The notes: generated from the sequence alone by a model not told the origin. A stretch of 64,000 nucleotides of DNA from Citricoccus muralis (GCF_029637705.1 NZ_CP121252.1:2294001-2358000); one strand, 5' to 3'; shown: positions 30,569-41,739, counted from the first letter of the stretch. A program made the numbers and translations.

Positions 30569-30847
30569 TCAGCGGCGGCCCTTCCTGTCGTCCTTCACAT
30601 GGCCGCGGAAAGTCCGCGTGGGGGCGAACTCGCCCAGTTTGTGTCCAACCATGGACTCGGTGACGAACACCGGCACATGCTTGCGGCCGTCGTGCACGGC
30701 GATGGTGTGGCCGAGCATGTCCGGGATGATCATCGACCGGCGGGACCAGGTCTTGATGACGTTCTTGGTGCCCTTTTCGTTCTCAGCAAGAACCTTCAGG
30801 TAGAGGTGCTGATCGACGAAGGGACCCTTCTTGAGGCTGCGTGGCAT
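30569..30847 (-). CDS. rpsS: 30S ribosomal protein S19 (uS19)
   Basis: 92 residues, [19 protein letters not shown] to [11 protein letters not shown]; 30S head protein near the A-site finger. Family-perfect length and sequence. Confidence 0.98.
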   Translation of the reverse strand: MPRSLKKGPFVDQHLYLKVLAENEKGTKNVIKTWSRRSMIIPDMLGHTIAVHDGRKHVPVFVTESMVGHKLGEFAPTRTFRGHVKDDRKGRR

Positions 30848-30860
30848 CTCTGGTCAGCTC

Positions 30861-31700
30861 CTATCGCTTGTTCTTGCCAGTACGACGGCGACGCACAATG
30901 AGCTTGTCGCTTTCCTTGTTGGGACGACGGGTGCGGCCTTCGGGCTTGCCGTTCGGGTTGACCGGGTGGCGACCACCGGAGGTCTTACCCTCACCGCCAC
31001 CGTGCGGGTGGTCGACCGGGTTCATGACAACACCGCGGACGGTCGGGCGAACGCCCTTCCACCGCATACGGCCGGCCTTACCCCAGTTGATGTTCGACTG
31101 CTCGGCGTTGCCAACCTCGCCGACGGTAGCGCGGCAGCGCACGTCAACGTTGCGGATTTCGCCGGAGGGCAGACGCAGCTGGGCGAACTTGCCTTCACGA
31201 GCGACCAGCTGGATGGATGCGCCAGCGGAACGGGCCATCTTGGCACCGCCACCGGGACGCAGCTCCACAGCGTGGATCACCGTGCCGAGAGGGATGTTGC
31301 GCAGTGGCAGGTTGTTGCCAGGCTTGATGTCGGCGTTAGGGCCGGCTTCAACGGCGTCGCCCTGCTTCAGCTTGGCTGGAGCCAGGATGTAGCGCTTGGT
31401 GCCATCGACGTAGTGCAGGAGGGCGATGCGAGCCGTACGGTTGGGGTCGTACTCGATATGAGCGACCTTCGCCGGCACGCCGTCCTTGTCGTGACGGCGG
31501 AAGTCGATCAGCCGGTACTGACGCTTATGTCCGCCGCCCTTATGGCGGGTCGTGATCTTACCGGAGTTGTTCCGTCCGCCGGTCTTCGTCAAAGGACGAA
31601 GAAGCGACTTTTCCGGAGTGCTCCGAGTGATTTCTGCGAAGTCGGCTACCGACGAGCCACGCAGGCCCGGGGTAGTCGGCTTGTATTTGCGGATTCCCAT
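30861..31700 (-). CDS. rplB: 50S ribosomal protein L2 (uL2)
   Basis: 279 residues; needed for subunit association and near the peptidyl-transferase centre. The conserved C-terminal segment [20 protein letters not shown] with the essential histidine is intact. It follows rplW after 36 nt. Confidence 0.98.
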   Translation of the reverse strand: MGIRKYKPTTPGLRGSSVADFAEITRSTPEKSLLRPLTKTGGRNNSGKITTRHKGGGHKRQYRLIDFRRHDKDGVPAKVAHIEYDPNRTARIALLHYVDGTKRYILAPAKLKQGDAVEAGPNADIKPGNNLPLRNIPLGTVIHAVELRPGGGAKMARSAGASIQLVAREGKFAQLRLPSGEIRNVDVRCRATVGEVGNAEQSNINWGKAGRMRWKGVRPTVRGVVMNPVDHPHGGGEGKTSGGRHPVNPNGKPEGRTRRPNKESDKLIVRRRRTGKNKR

Positions 31701-31736
31701 AGATACTTTCCTCGATTAAGTGGTCTCCGGACGTCG

Positions 31737-32042
31737 TCAGACGGCCGGACCTCCGAAGATGTCGATGGTGCCTTCCTTCAGCGTGATGATGGCCCGCTTG
31801 GTGTTCTTACGGGCACCCCAGCCAAAGCGGGTGCGCTTGCGCTTCCCGGCACGGTTGATGGTGTTGACGGAGCTCACCTTGACGTCGAAAATCTTCTCGA
31901 CGGCCAGCTTGATCTCAGTCTTGTTTGAGCGCGGGTCCACGAGGAAGGTGTACTTACCTTCATCGATGAGGCCGTAGCTCTTTTCCGACACGACGGGCTG
32001 AATGATCACGTCGCGGGGGTCTTTGTTGATGCTGCCGCTCAC
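31737..32042 (-). CDS. rplW: 50S ribosomal protein L23 (uL23)
   Basis: 101 residues; docking site for trigger factor and SRP at the exit tunnel. [20 protein letters not shown] and the extended loop [20 protein letters not shown] are typical. It overlaps rplD by 4 nt. Confidence 0.98.
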   Translation of the reverse strand: MSGSINKDPRDVIIQPVVSEKSYGLIDEGKYTFLVDPRSNKTEIKLAVEKIFDVKVSSVNTINRAGKRKRTRFGWGARKNTKRAIITLKEGTIDIFGGPAV

Positions 32043-32665
32043 TTGGCTGCCTCCTTCTTGGCTTCTGCTGCGGCCACGAAGGCCTCAAAAGCGGGGCGAG
32101 TGAAGACGACATCGTCGGAGATCAGCACGTCGTAGGTGTTGAGCTGGTCCGAGTACAGCGTGTGCACCTTGGGCAGGTTGCGTGCGCTGAGTGCTGCGAC
32201 ATCGTCCTGACGATCGATGACGACCAGGAAGTTCTTGCGGCCTTCACCCAGCTCGGCCAGAACTGCCTTAGCAGCCTTGGTCGAGGGAGTGCCGCTGACG
32301 AGCTCCTCGATCACGTGGACGCGACCGTTGCGAGCGCGATCCGACAGGGCACCGCGCAGAGCGGCGGCCTTCATCTTCTTGGGGGTACGCTGCGAGTAAT
32401 CGCGCGGAACCGGACCGTGGACGACACCACCACCGGTCATCTGCGGTTCACGAGTCGAACCCTGACGTGCGCGGCCGGTGCCCTTCTGGCGGAACGGCTT
32501 GCGACCGCCACCGGACACCTCACCGCGGGTCTTGGTCTTGTGGGTGCCCTGGCGGGCAGCTGCCAGCTGAGCCACAACGACCTGGTGCATCAGCGGAACA
32601 TTCGCCTGCACGTCGAAGATCTCAGAGGGCAGGTCCACAGTGACCTTCTTGACATTGGTAGCCAT
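32039..32665 (-). CDS. rplD: 50S ribosomal protein L4 (uL4)
   Basis: 208 residues; in E. coli also represses the S10 operon. The tunnel loop [20 protein letters not shown] is canonical and followed by [20 protein letters not shown]. It follows rplC after 4 nt. Confidence 0.98.
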   Translation of the reverse strand: MATNVKKVTVDLPSEIFDVQANVPLMHQVVVAQLAAARQGTHKTKTRGEVSGGGRKPFRQKGTGRARQGSTREPQMTGGGVVHGPVPRDYSQRTPKKMKAAALRGALSDRARNGRVHVIEELVSGTPSTKAAKAVLAELGEGRKNFLVVIDRQDDVAALSARNLPKVHTLYSDQLNTYDVLISDDVVFTRPAFEAFVAAAEAKKEAAK

Positions 32666-32669
32666 GTGC

Positions 32670-33320
32670 TCATGCTCCCTTCACTGCGGTGCGGACCAGA
32701 ACAATGCGGCCCTTAGGACCGGGAACGGCGCCCTTGATCAGCAGCAGGTTGTTCTCCACGTCGATGCCGTGAAGAGTCAGATTCTGGGTGGTGGTACGGG
32801 CGTTGCCCATGCGACCAGGCATGCGCTGACCCTTGAAGACGCGGCCCGGGGTGGCAGCGCCACCGACAGAGCCGGGCTTGCGGTGGTTCTTGTGCTGACC
32901 GTGGGACGCACCGACGCCTGCGAAGCCGTGACGCTTCATCGCACCGGCAAAACCCTTGCCCTTGCTGTTGGCGGTGACGTCGACCTTCTGGCCAGCTTCG
33001 AAGATTTCCACCGTGAGGTCCTGGCCCAGGGTGTAGTCAGCTGCGTCGGCGGTACGGATTTCGACCACGTGCCGGCGCGGGGTGACGCCAGCCTTTTCGA
33101 AGTGGCCGGCCAACGGCTTGGTCACCTTGCGCGGGTCGATCTGCCCGTAGGCAATCTGCACGGCGGTGTAGCCATCGGTTTCTTCATTGCGCAGCTGAGT
33201 GATCACGTTGGGCTCAGCCTTAACCACGGTGACCGGGATGACGTTGTTGGCGTCGTCCCAGACCTGGGTCATGCCGAGCTTCGTGCCCAGCAGTCCTTTG
33301 ATATTCCGGATAGCGGTCAT
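32670..33320 (-). CDS. rplC: 50S ribosomal protein L3 (uL3)
   Basis: 216 residues; assembly initiator. [20 protein letters not shown] opens it; the loop reaching the peptidyl-transferase centre, [20 protein letters not shown], is intact. Confidence 0.98.
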   Translation of the reverse strand: MTAIRNIKGLLGTKLGMTQVWDDANNVIPVTVVKAEPNVITQLRNEETDGYTAVQIAYGQIDPRKVTKPLAGHFEKAGVTPRRHVVEIRTADAADYTLGQDLTVEIFEAGQKVDVTANSKGKGFAGAMKRHGFAGVGASHGQHKNHRKPGSVGGAATPGRVFKGQRMPGRMGNARTTTQNLTLHGIDVENNLLLIKGAVPGPKGRIVLVRTAVKGA

Positions 33321-33341
33321 AGTTTTCTCAGCACCTCCCTC

Positions 33342-33650
33342 TTAGAGCTTGATTTCGATATTGACGTCCGCGGGCAGGTCCAAACGCATCAGCGAGTCGA
33401 CGGCCTTCGGAGTCGGGTCCACGATGTCGATGAGGCGCTTGTGAGTGCGCATCTCAAAGTGCTCGCGGCTGTCCTTGTACTTGTGGGGAGAGCGGATCAC
33501 GCAGTAGACGTTCTTTTCCGTCGGCAGCGGCACTGGGCCCACTACCGTCGCGCCTGCGCGTGTGACCGTGTCAACGATCTTCCGGGCGGAAGTGTCGATC
33601 ACTTCGTGATCATACGACTTCAGCCGGATGCGGATTTTCTGTCCCGCCAT
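33342..33650 (-). CDS. rpsJ: 30S ribosomal protein S10 (uS10)
   Basis: 102 residues, [20 protein letters not shown] to [16 protein letters not shown]; 30S head and NusE transcription factor. It heads the S10 operon after a 359-nt leader region. Confidence 0.98.
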   Translation of the reverse strand: MAGQKIRIRLKSYDHEVIDTSARKIVDTVTRAGATVVGPVPLPTEKNVYCVIRSPHKYKDSREHFEMRTHKRLIDIVDPTPKAVDSLMRLDLPADVNIEIKL

Positions 33651-34009
33651 GGCGTCATGCCTCTTTCGTACTTGTAGTCCGTACCTGTCCCTGTGTACGC
33701 GAGGTGAAGTTCAGAACTCTAGCTCGCGCTTGTATTTTCCTTGCGCAGGCCGAATCCGTAGAAACGGGTTCCTCGCCCTGCCAAGTCATCGACCCACGCG
33801 GTCGGGCGTGTCGCATAGCGTTTTTCAGTCACGCTGGCTTCGACAGCCTGATCATGTGGGGATATTGTCATCGCTCGCGAGCCCTGTACCAGCCAAACAG
33901 CGGGCACGACTCACCGAGAGCAACCTGTCTAGTATGACAGAACTTCGCCGTTGACGCGAATCTTGGCGAGGATCAGGCAATTGTCGCTCGCAATCCCCCG
34001 GATTCTGGG
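33651..34009 (-). other. 359-nt region upstream of rpsJ (S10 operon leader)
   Basis: No gene is confidently present. It must contain the S10 promoter. A plausible site is around 33924-33960 on the minus strand, where CATACTAGACAGG resembles a -10 region, but I could not fix a -35. A 50-codon frame on the minus strand (about 33719-33871) has weak codon bias and no good ribosome site, and was not called. Confidence 0.35.
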
Positions 34010-34150
34010 CTATTGACCGTTACGGTTAGCCTTCTGGATGCGTTTGGCGCGCTCGATCTCTTTACTGAAAGTGCGGCGCAGTTTAACCACTGCCCACACG
34101 CCACCTGCGATCACCACGAAGATGACGAGCAGCCAGACCAGAGTCTCCAT
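34010..34150 (-). CDS. 46-residue single-pass membrane protein
   Basis: A short gene starting METLVWLLVIFVVIAGGVWA, one N-terminal TM helix (about residues 3-23), followed by a basic cytosolic part (KLRRTFSKEIERAKRIQKAN). AAGG lies 9 nt before the ATG. It starts 9 nt after the stop of the very large membrane protein on the same strand, so the two are likely cotranscribed and may be partners. No family was recognised. Its position before the S10 leader may also mean its transcript reads towards rpsJ. Confidence 0.65.
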   Translation of the reverse strand: METLVWLLVIFVVIAGGVWAVVKLRRTFSKEIERAKRIQKANRNGQ

Positions 34151-34159
34151 GCAACTACC

Positions 34160-37100
34160 TTACGACATGATCGTGGTGTTTCGATCATCTTGCTGACTGC
34201 TTCGTTGCCGGCTGAGCCGCTTGAGCTGCCAAATCGCCAAAACGATAAGTGCGACGCCGAGAGCACCCAGCCAGAGGTACGGCAACCACCGCAGGTAATA
34301 GAGAATCGACAGGCCGACTCCCACGGCGCCCCAGACCAACGTAATCCGGTCGCGGACGATCAGCCCGATGGCGATGAAGGCCGCGAAGCAGATAATGACT
34401 GCAAGCTGACGGGCCGCAGTTGGTTCGGCAATCACGACCGTAGCGTTCACCGTAAACACTGTCATGCCTGCGTACCACCAGATCATGATCCTGATGCGCT
34501 CCCCGTCGGCCCGCTGAAGGTGATGGCGGAGTCCCCAACCGATCATTGCGAAGCTGGCCCCGGAGATAATCCACCAGACGGCTCCTTCGAAGTGGGGATC
34601 GGTCAGCTGGTCAGCAGCGATACTGAGGTTCAGAAGGCTCCAGGCCATAGCGATGTCGTGGATATTTCTGTTCTGCAGCGGTGACGGAAGATCCGCCTGC
34701 TCCGGCCCCCAGCTCCATCCGACCCGTGCAATGTGGAGGGCGATCAACCAACCGGCGACCAACGCCAGGAGCACCGCAAGGATCGTCAAAGCGGGGTGAT
34801 CCGGTGATGCCCATAATGCAACAGCACCTCCAAGAAGTAGCCCGAGAGCGCCTGAACGAAGGAACATCATCACCGGACGGATCGCGGTGCCCATTAAGGG
34901 AACAGCCCAGGTCTGGGGAATCGATACCGCTCGACCAACAAGCACCATCAGCAGAGCGGACACCATATGAACTAGGGCGAATCTCAGACCAGCATCCCAG
35001 TCACTGCCCCAAAGCATCCCGTATTCGCCCCACCAGCTCACACCGGCGAGCGTGGCCACCGCTCCGATGGCCGCCGCCACGGGTACCAGGATGGAGACGT
35101 TCCGGGATCGGGCAAAAATCAAGACAACGAATGGAAATGCCACCAGACCGAGGAGCATCCATCCCCAGTCTGCGACGGACTCAACATGGTCGACGCTGAC
35201 CATGGCACCGAGCAACCAGGCGACCGCAGAGATCACGGGAGCCATCAGCCACTCCCCGACTTTCCTTTCTGCACTTGCTGGCACCGTCGAGGTGGAAGTA
35301 CGACGCAACCGCAGGTCCACCACGGCGGCAGTGATCGTGAGCGCCCAGAGCAACGGAGCGAGCACGAAGGCGGGGAAGACAGCATCGCGCAAGGGCCCGT
35401 TGGACAGGTCGAGAACCGGACTCAAGCTCACCGTCAGGAACGTACCGCTGATCACGGCGCACCAGACCGGTCCCCAACGGCGTTCAATCAAGACGAAGTA
35501 TGCGCTCATGAACCCGGCGATCAGCACCGCGGCAAGTCGGTCCTGGCCAGACCCGACCTCGATAAACCAGAGCATCACAGTCATCATGAGCAAGAGTCCG
35601 CCAGCCACATTCCGGTGAATCACCGGTATCAGCTCGATGTTCACATATCGGTAGGCCAGTAGGATGCCGACGGCGGTTGCCGCAAGAGCAATGCGGATCC
35701 ACGAACCGGCAGCCCCTAATTCATCAACCAAATGCGGCACCGTGATCAGTGCGACAATCAACGCGCCCCAAACGCCAACACGACGCAGTGGCTGCATGAG
35801 CCCCACCGAAGGGAGAAGAGCAATGAGCCAGAGCCAAGCAGCAATCAACGTCCAGACTCCAACGCCGGTGAACACCAGGTCGTGTCCGTACAGATACGGC
35901 AAAATCGCCCATGCCATCACGGTCGGCACCACCATCAACGCCCATTGCGAGCCATGATTGCGAGCTCGCAACCGCACCGTCGCGCACGTGAACAAGACCA
36001 TCACGATGCCCACCAGCAACCAGCCGCCAGCGGTACCCAGGTCGAGTACGTCGACGGAGGTGTACAGGCCAGCTTGCATCAACCACATCGAGACCCCGGC
36101 GAAGCTACCCCACGCGGCTTCCGGGGCGCCACGGCCGGGTAGATCATGCGCCGGAATCAACAGGGAGACACATGCCCAAACCATGACGAGCAGCCCGGCA
36201 ATAATCTGCGCATGACTAGACGGCATCTCCATGGTTCTCGACAGCATCCACAGTAAGAGAATCAGCGCGACCGCCGCTAACTGTAGTGCCCACCAGCGGT
36301 CCCAACGCACCTCAGAGGTCGCGTTATCACTGCGACGACGATAGCGATGACCAAGCGCGCCCAGGGCTATACCCGCTGCCGCTGACTGTTGAAGCCAACC
36401 ATGACCGGACGAGTCGACCCACACCGGCACCGTGGCGAGGACCATAACGCCCAACATGGCGAGATGAAAACTTGCGGCCTGTTCTGCGCGGCCGTGAATC
36501 ACGGTATATCCGATCGCTACCAGGACCAGGGTGATAACCAGACCGTCGATCATCCACGTGCCGGTGTCGAAGAGTGCACCTCCGCGTGCGGCTAAGCCAA
36601 TGAAGACGGCTACGCCAAAGCACACACCGGCGTCACGCAGTGCCCCCACACCAGTAGGGGTGAATCGACTCTCTTGCAGCACGTTCCAACGACGGGCGGA
36701 AAGAACCAGCACGGATTGGACGAGCAGAATGCCTCCGAGCAGCGCAACGGTCGCCGACCAGGACCAGTTCAACACTGAACCCGCGGGGATGAACGCAAGG
36801 GTGACCAAGACGCGAGCTGCATAGGTCTGCCACAGGCGGGCTCGTGGTGACGAAAGCACAGCCGCCGCGTTGACGTAGTAGGCGGCAGCTGCCAGGAGCA
36901 GGGCAAGAACCTCACGCGCGGGGAGTGAGAAGCCAAGCACGAGTGTTGCCGCAATGATCGCTGGCACCAACAGCATGTGTGTCTGGTGCATCGCTCCTCG
37001 GTAGCGGTCCCATCTGGTGGGGTGGTACGTACTGGAACGAGCGTTCCTGCCCAACCATGTCATGGCCACGCTGACGAAGATGGTGAGGAGCAGTCCCCAC

Positions 37101-37933
37101 ACCATTCCGCGTTGCAGCACGGCACCGACCGACAATGAAACCGAAATCACAAACGGCATGGTCAGGTAGACGGCGACTCGCGAGTCAAACCGCTCGGCAG
37201 CAATGACCATCAGGATCAGGCCGAGGACTGAGGTGATCAACCACGATAGCGCGGGGTTATTGAGGCCCAGCTGGTCTAGTGCCACCCCGGCCAACGGAAT
37301 CATGGCGAGCCCGGTTCCGGTGAAGGCCAGTGCCGCCGGCCGCAAGACCACACTCACCCGATGCAGAATCAAGCCGCCCGCGTAGAAAAGTCCGATCAAA
37401 CACAGGATTCCGACCATGCGGGCGGTGTGCGGCAGTGTGGAGGTGAGGAAGAGGGCGGATGCCGCCACGATCAACAGTGCTGCGATGTAGAGCGTGATGT
37501 TGATGTTGCGTCGCTGGCGTCGTGCTCCGGCTTCAGGGTCTACCGTGGCATGATGCCGTTGCAGTGGAACAGTCGCGGCGCCTACTCCTGTTGGCGCGCC
37601 CCCTGGAACCATGGCTGGGGCCGATGTGTCTGGCGCAGAGCCGCTAGGAACAGGTGGTGGCGCTGTCGTCATAGGCGGTGCCGCCCGTGCCAGGGCCGGA
37701 CCGGACTCTACTGCGCAATCAGCAACCTGCGGTGAAGCATTCAGGGGTTCGGGTGAGGTCGGAGCCTCGGGGCGACTCCCCTGCCATGCGGCGTCGTGAC
37801 CCTCTTGCCATGCTTGCGCCATGCGACGACGCAAGAGTTCCTGGTGATTCGTGGCGGCGGTCTTCGCACGAGCGCGGACCACCAAATACGTGATGAGTGC
37901 ACCAACCAGCCCACCGAGGATGAAGAGGACCAC
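34160..37933 (-). CDS. Very large polytopic membrane protein of unknown function
   Basis: 1257 residues. One TM helix at the N-terminus (about 3-20) is followed by a cytosolic linker rich in Pro, Ala and Ser (about 50-135) and a basic RRQRRNIN segment. From about 145 to 1240 there is an almost unbroken run of hydrophobic helices, by eye over thirty, ending in a short basic tail. The layout resembles DUF2339 / SCO7613-type membrane proteins of actinobacteria, but I see no catalytic motif and the assignment is tentative. The GTG start has only a weak GGGTGG ribosome site. It lies between tuf and the S10 operon, on the same strand, after the tuf terminator. Confidence 0.8.
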   Translation of the reverse strand: MVLFILGGLVGALITYLVVRARAKTAATNHQELLRRRMAQAWQEGHDAAWQGSRPEAPTSPEPLNASPQVADCAVESGPALARAAPPMTTAPPPVPSGSAPDTSAPAMVPGGAPTGVGAATVPLQRHHATVDPEAGARRQRRNINITLYIAALLIVAASALFLTSTLPHTARMVGILCLIGLFYAGGLILHRVSVVLRPAALAFTGTGLAMIPLAGVALDQLGLNNPALSWLITSVLGLILMVIAAERFDSRVAVYLTMPFVISVSLSVGAVLQRGMVWGLLLTIFVSVAMTWLGRNARSSTYHPTRWDRYRGAMHQTHMLLVPAIIAATLVLGFSLPAREVLALLLAAAAYYVNAAAVLSSPRARLWQTYAARVLVTLAFIPAGSVLNWSWSATVALLGGILLVQSVLVLSARRWNVLQESRFTPTGVGALRDAGVCFGVAVFIGLAARGGALFDTGTWMIDGLVITLVLVAIGYTVIHGRAEQAASFHLAMLGVMVLATVPVWVDSSGHGWLQQSAAAGIALGALGHRYRRRSDNATSEVRWDRWWALQLAAVALILLLWMLSRTMEMPSSHAQIIAGLLVMVWACVSLLIPAHDLPGRGAPEAAWGSFAGVSMWLMQAGLYTSVDVLDLGTAGGWLLVGIVMVLFTCATVRLRARNHGSQWALMVVPTVMAWAILPYLYGHDLVFTGVGVWTLIAAWLWLIALLPSVGLMQPLRRVGVWGALIVALITVPHLVDELGAAGSWIRIALAATAVGILLAYRYVNIELIPVIHRNVAGGLLLMMTVMLWFIEVGSGQDRLAAVLIAGFMSAYFVLIERRWGPVWCAVISGTFLTVSLSPVLDLSNGPLRDAVFPAFVLAPLLWALTITAAVVDLRLRRTSTSTVPASAERKVGEWLMAPVISAVAWLLGAMVSVDHVESVADWGWMLLGLVAFPFVVLIFARSRNVSILVPVAAAIGAVATLAGVSWWGEYGMLWGSDWDAGLRFALVHMVSALLMVLVGRAVSIPQTWAVPLMGTAIRPVMMFLRSGALGLLLGGAVALWASPDHPALTILAVLLALVAGWLIALHIARVGWSWGPEQADLPSPLQNRNIHDIAMAWSLLNLSIAADQLTDPHFEGAVWWIISGASFAMIGWGLRHHLQRADGERIRIMIWWYAGMTVFTVNATVVIAEPTAARQLAVIICFAAFIAIGLIVRDRITLVWGAVGVGLSILYYLRWLPYLWLGALGVALIVLAIWQLKRLSRQRSSQQDDRNTTIMS

Positions 37934-38050
37934 CTATGGAACCACCCTGCCTGTTCGGGCGCCAGTGAACCGCACGCCCTGCCGTCGTTGATCTTTCATT
38001 CACTGTAGTAGAACAGATCGAGACTACGGGAGGGTTTTCCACATTAAAGC

Positions 38051-38086
38051 CGCGACCCCCGCAGTCCTAAGACTACGGGGGTCGCG
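38051..38086 (-). terminator. Terminator after tuf
   Basis: Stem of 11 bp plus 4 bp across one mismatch (38051-38066 with 38071-38086), 17 nt after the tuf stop, followed on the minus strand by GGCTTTAA. Confidence 0.85.
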
Positions 38087-38103
38087 GCGCGCTATACGCT
38101 AGA

Positions 38104-39294
38104 TCACTTGGTGATCTTGGTGACGCGGCCTGAACCAACGGTACGGCCACCCTCACGGATAGCGAAGCCGAGGCCTTCTTCCATGGCGATCGGCTGGATC
38201 AGCTCGACCGACATTTCGGTGGTGTCGCCGGGCATAACCATCTCGGTGCCCTCAGGCAGCGTGATGACGCCGGTGACGTCGGTGGTGCGGAAGTAGAACT
38301 GCGGGCGGTAGTTCGAGTAGAACGGGTTGTGACGGCCACCCTCGTCCTTGGACAGGATGTAGACGTTCGCCTCGAACCCGGTGTGCGGGGTGATGGAGCC
38401 GGGGGCCACAACAACCTGACCGCGCTCCACGTCCTCGCGCTTCAGACCGCGAAGCAGCAGGCCACAGTTCTCGCCGGCCCATGCCTCGTCGAGCTGCTTG
38501 TGGAACATCTCGATACCGGTAACGGTGGTCTTCTGCAGGTCGCGGATACCCACGATCTCAACCTCGGAGTTGATGGCCAGGGTGCCGCGTTCTGCACGAC
38601 CGGTGACCACGGTACCGCGACCGGTGATGGTGAAGACGTCCTCGATCGGCATCAGGAACGGCTTGTCCTTGTCACGAACCGGGTCCGGGATGTACTCGTC
38701 GACGGAGTTCATCAGGTCCTCAACGGACTTGACCCACTCGGCGTCGCCTTCGAGGGCCTTCAGAGCGGAGACGCGGTGCACGGGGGCATCGTCGCCGTCG
38801 AACTCCTGGGAGGAAAGCAGCTCGCGAACTTCCATCTCCACCAGCTCGAGCAGCTCTTCGTCCTCGACCATGTCGGACTTGTTCAGAGCAACCAGCAGCG
38901 CCGGAACGCCAACCTGGCGGGCCAGCAGAACGTGCTCACGGGTCTGAGCCATCGGGCCGTCGGTAGCGGCAACAACGAGGATCGCGCCGTCCATCTGGGC
39001 GGCACCGGTGATCATGTTCTTGATGTAGTCGGCGTGACCGGGGGCGTCAACGTGAGCGTAGTGACGCTTTTCGGTCTGGTACTCCACGTGGGAGATGTTG
39101 ATGGTGATACCGCGCTGGCGCTCTTCCGGCGCGGAGTCGATGGTTGCGAAGTCGCGTGCTTCGTTCAGGTCCGGGTACTTGTCGTACAGGACCTTTGAGA
39201 TAGCAGCGGTCAGCGTGGTCTTACCGTGGTCAACGTGGCCAATGGTACCGATGTTGACGTGCGGCTTCGTCCGCTCGAACTTTGCCTTCGACAC
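38104..39294 (-). CDS. tuf: Translation elongation factor Tu
   Basis: 396 residues; delivers aminoacyl-tRNA as a GTP complex. G1 is GHVDHGKT (19-26), followed by the switch segment [24 protein letters not shown] and SALKAL. It is separated from fusA by 276 nt and has its own promoter as well as its own terminator, which fits its very high expression. Confidence 0.99.
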   Translation of the reverse strand: MSKAKFERTKPHVNIGTIGHVDHGKTTLTAAISKVLYDKYPDLNEARDFATIDSAPEERQRGITINISHVEYQTEKRHYAHVDAPGHADYIKNMITGAAQMDGAILVVAATDGPMAQTREHVLLARQVGVPALLVALNKSDMVEDEELLELVEMEVRELLSSQEFDGDDAPVHRVSALKALEGDAEWVKSVEDLMNSVDEYIPDPVRDKDKPFLMPIEDVFTITGRGTVVTGRAERGTLAINSEVEIVGIRDLQKTTVTGIEMFHKQLDEAWAGENCGLLLRGLKREDVERGQVVVAPGSITPHTGFEANVYILSKDEGGRHNPFYSNYRPQFYFRTTDVTGVITLPEGTEMVMPGDTTEMSVELIQPIAMEEGLGFAIREGGRTVGSGRVTKITK

Positions 39295-39363
39295 AGATTC
39301 CTCCTAGAACTGTTCGACTGAAAGAAGGTGATACAGCCGCTCGTGGCGAACTGATTCGTGTCC

Positions 39364-39392
39364 AGTCTACTGTCGGGTGTTACTGATTTCTA
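39364..39392 (-). promoter_or_regulatory. tuf: Candidate tuf promoter
   Basis: TAGAAA (39387-39392) and TAGACT (39364-39369) on the minus strand, separated by 17 nt, about 70 nt upstream of tuf. It would give tuf its own transcript in addition to read-through from fusA. Confidence 0.55.
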
Positions 39393-39407
39393 AATCTCCG
39401 GATTTCA

Positions 39408-39466
39408 GGACCGGTCCGGGTGACGGCTATCGGGCCGTCCTGTCGGACCGGACCGAAAGTCCTGGG
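39408..39466 (-). repeat. Nested inverted repeat upstream of the tuf promoter
   Basis: Paired segments step outward from GACGGC/GCCGTC (about 39421-39438) to GGTCCGG/CGGACC and CAGGA/TCCTG, giving a long imperfect hairpin between fusA and tuf. It follows the simpler fusA terminator and may add to termination or lie in a read-through RNA. Confidence 0.5.
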
Positions 39467-39508
39467 ATGAAACTCTCCTCCGGAGTGCGGAGAATCCCTC
39501 CTGTTTCA

Positions 39509-39536
39509 GCTCGGTGGCGGCGAACCGCCACCGAGC
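39509..39536 (-). terminator. Terminator after fusA
   Basis: A perfect 12-bp stem (39509-39520 with 39525-39536) with a CGAA tetraloop, 34 nt after the fusA stop. Confidence 0.8.
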
Positions 39537-39570
39537 CTCACAAGCTATTTTCAGCGAATGATCGCGAGGA

Positions 39571-41685
39571 TCACTCGCCGCTGTTCTTCTGGACGATCTC
39601 GTCGGCCACGGCCTTCGGGACCTCAGCGTAGGAGTCGAAGGACATTGAGTATACCGCGCGACCCTGGGTGCGGGAACGCAGGTCACCGATGTAGCCGAAC
39701 ATCTCCGAGAGCGGCACGTTGGCCTTGACCACCTTCACACCAGCGGCATCTTCCATCGACTGGATCTGGCCACGGCGGGAGTTCAGGTCACCGATGACAT
39801 CGCCCATGTACTCCTCAGGGGTACGCACCTCGACCTTCATGACCGGCTCGAGAAGAACCGGGTTGGCCTTGCGCATGCCTTCCTTGAAGACCTGGCTACC
39901 TGCAAGCTTGAACGCCATCTCCGAAGAGTCAACGTCGTGGTATGCGCCATCGACCAGAGTGGCCTTGACACCGACGACCGGGTAGCCGGCGAGAACACCG
40001 AACTGCATGGCAGACTGGATGCCCTGGTCCACGGAGGGGATGTATTCGCGCGGGATGCGGCCACCGGTGACCGCATTCACGAACTCGTACATCTCGCCGT
40101 CTTCCGACTCCAGCGGCTCGAAGGTGACCTGCACCTTCGCGAACTGGCCGGAACCACCGGTCTGCTTCTTGTGGGTGTAGTCGAGCTTCTCCACCTTGCG
40201 ACGGATGGTCTCGCGGTAGGCCACCTGCGGCTTGCCGACGTTGGCCTCCACGCGGAATTCGCGCTTCATGCGGTCAACGAGCACGTCCAGGTGCAGCTCG
40301 CCCATGCCACCGATTTCGGTCTGACCCGTCTCTTCGTTGAGATTGACGGTGAACGTCGGGTCCTCAGCGGAGAGCTTCTGGATAGCGGTGGAGAGCTTCT
40401 CCTGGTCGCCCTTCGACTTCGGCTCGATGGCCACGGAGATCACCGGGTCGGGGAACTCCATGGATTCGAGGATGATCGGGGCGTCGGTGGCGCACAGGGT
40501 GTCACCAGTGGTGGTGTCTTTCAGGCCGATGACCGCGTAGATGTGCCCGGCGACAACCTCTTCGACCGGGTTCTCCTTGTTCGCGTGCATCTGGAACAGC
40601 TTGCCGATGCGCTCCTTCTTGCCCTTGGTGGCGTTGAGGATCTGCGAGCCGGCTTCGAGGCGACCCGAGTACACGCGGATGAAGGTCAGCTGGCCGAAGA
40701 AGGGGTGCGCGGCGATCTTGAAGGCCAGTGCCGAGAACGGCGCTTCCTTCGAAGCCTCGCGCTCCATCTCCTCTTCCTCGTTGCCCACGGCGTGGCCCTT
40801 GACGGCGCCAGCGTCCAGCGGGTTGGGGAGGTACTCCACCACGGCGTCCAGCATCGGCTGCACACCGCGGTTCTTGAAGGCAGAACCACAGAAGACAGGG
40901 TAAGCCTCTGCGTTGATGGTCAGCTGGCGCACGCCGGCCTTGATCTCGTCCTCGGTGAGGTCTTCGCCCTCGAGGTACTTTTCCATCAGCTCTTCTGAAG
41001 TTTCAGCAACGGCTTCAACGAGTTCGTTGCGGTACTGCTCAGCCTTCTCCTGGAGATCGGCGGGGATCTCGCGGGTTTCGTAGCTGGCACCCAGGGAAAC
41101 GTCGCCCTTGGCGTCGCCTTCCCACACCAGGGCCTTCATCGAAATCAGGTCGACGACACCGATGAAGTCGTTCTCAGCGCCAATCGGCAGCTGCATCACC
41201 AGCGGCTTGGCACCCAGACGATCCACAATGGTGGAGACGGTGAAGTAGAAGTCCGCGCCCAGCTTGTCCATCTTGTTGACGAAGCAGATACGAGGAACGT
41301 TGTACTTGTCAGCCTGACGCCACACGGTCTCCGACTGGGGCTCAACGCCTTCCTTGCCATCGAACACGGCAACGGCGCCGTCGAGGACGCGCAACGAGCG
41401 CTCCACCTCGACGGTGAAGTCAACGTGACCGGGGGTGTCGATGATGTTGATCTGGGAGTCGTTCCAGAAGCAGGTCACCGCGGCGGAGGTAATGGTGATG
41501 CCGCGTTCCTTTTCCTGTTCCATCCAGTCGGTGGTCGAGGCGCCGTCGTGGGTCTCGCCCAGCTTGTGGTTCACACCCGTGTAGAACAAGATGCGCTCGG
41601 TGGTAGTGGTCTTGCCGGCATCGATGTGAGCCATGATGCCGATATTGCGGACCTTCTTGAGGTCAGTCAGCACGTCTTGTGCCAC
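39571..41685 (-). CDS. fusA: Translation elongation factor G
   Basis: 704 residues; GTPase driving translocation and, with RRF, ribosome recycling. [10 protein letters not shown] at 19-28, switch region [28 protein letters not shown]. Domain IV segment [20 protein letters not shown] near 590. It follows rpsG after 54 nt. Confidence 0.99.
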   Translation of the reverse strand: MAQDVLTDLKKVRNIGIMAHIDAGKTTTTERILFYTGVNHKLGETHDGASTTDWMEQEKERGITITSAAVTCFWNDSQINIIDTPGHVDFTVEVERSLRVLDGAVAVFDGKEGVEPQSETVWRQADKYNVPRICFVNKMDKLGADFYFTVSTIVDRLGAKPLVMQLPIGAENDFIGVVDLISMKALVWEGDAKGDVSLGASYETREIPADLQEKAEQYRNELVEAVAETSEELMEKYLEGEDLTEDEIKAGVRQLTINAEAYPVFCGSAFKNRGVQPMLDAVVEYLPNPLDAGAVKGHAVGNEEEEMEREASKEAPFSALAFKIAAHPFFGQLTFIRVYSGRLEAGSQILNATKGKKERIGKLFQMHANKENPVEEVVAGHIYAVIGLKDTTTGDTLCATDAPIILESMEFPDPVISVAIEPKSKGDQEKLSTAIQKLSAEDPTFTVNLNEETGQTEIGGMGELHLDVLVDRMKREFRVEANVGKPQVAYRETIRRKVEKLDYTHKKQTGGSGQFAKVQVTFEPLESEDGEMYEFVNAVTGGRIPREYIPSVDQGIQSAMQFGVLAGYPVVGVKATLVDGAYHDVDSSEMAFKLAGSQVFKEGMRKANPVLLEPVMKVEVRTPEEYMGDVIGDLNSRRGQIQSMEDAAGVKVVKANVPLSEMFGYIGDLRSRTQGRAVYSMSFDSYAEVPKAVADEIVQKNSGE

Positions 41686-41739
41686 AGTGTCTCCCTGGGT
41701 TGAGTCGACCTAGTTGATGTACTTGTGGGAACCGCAGAA

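Noticed and set aside
33719-33871. Possible 50-residue gene upstream of rpsJ on the minus strand
   Set aside because: Weak codon bias, no clear ribosome site and no recognisable family; it lies in the S10 leader. Kept as non-coding.
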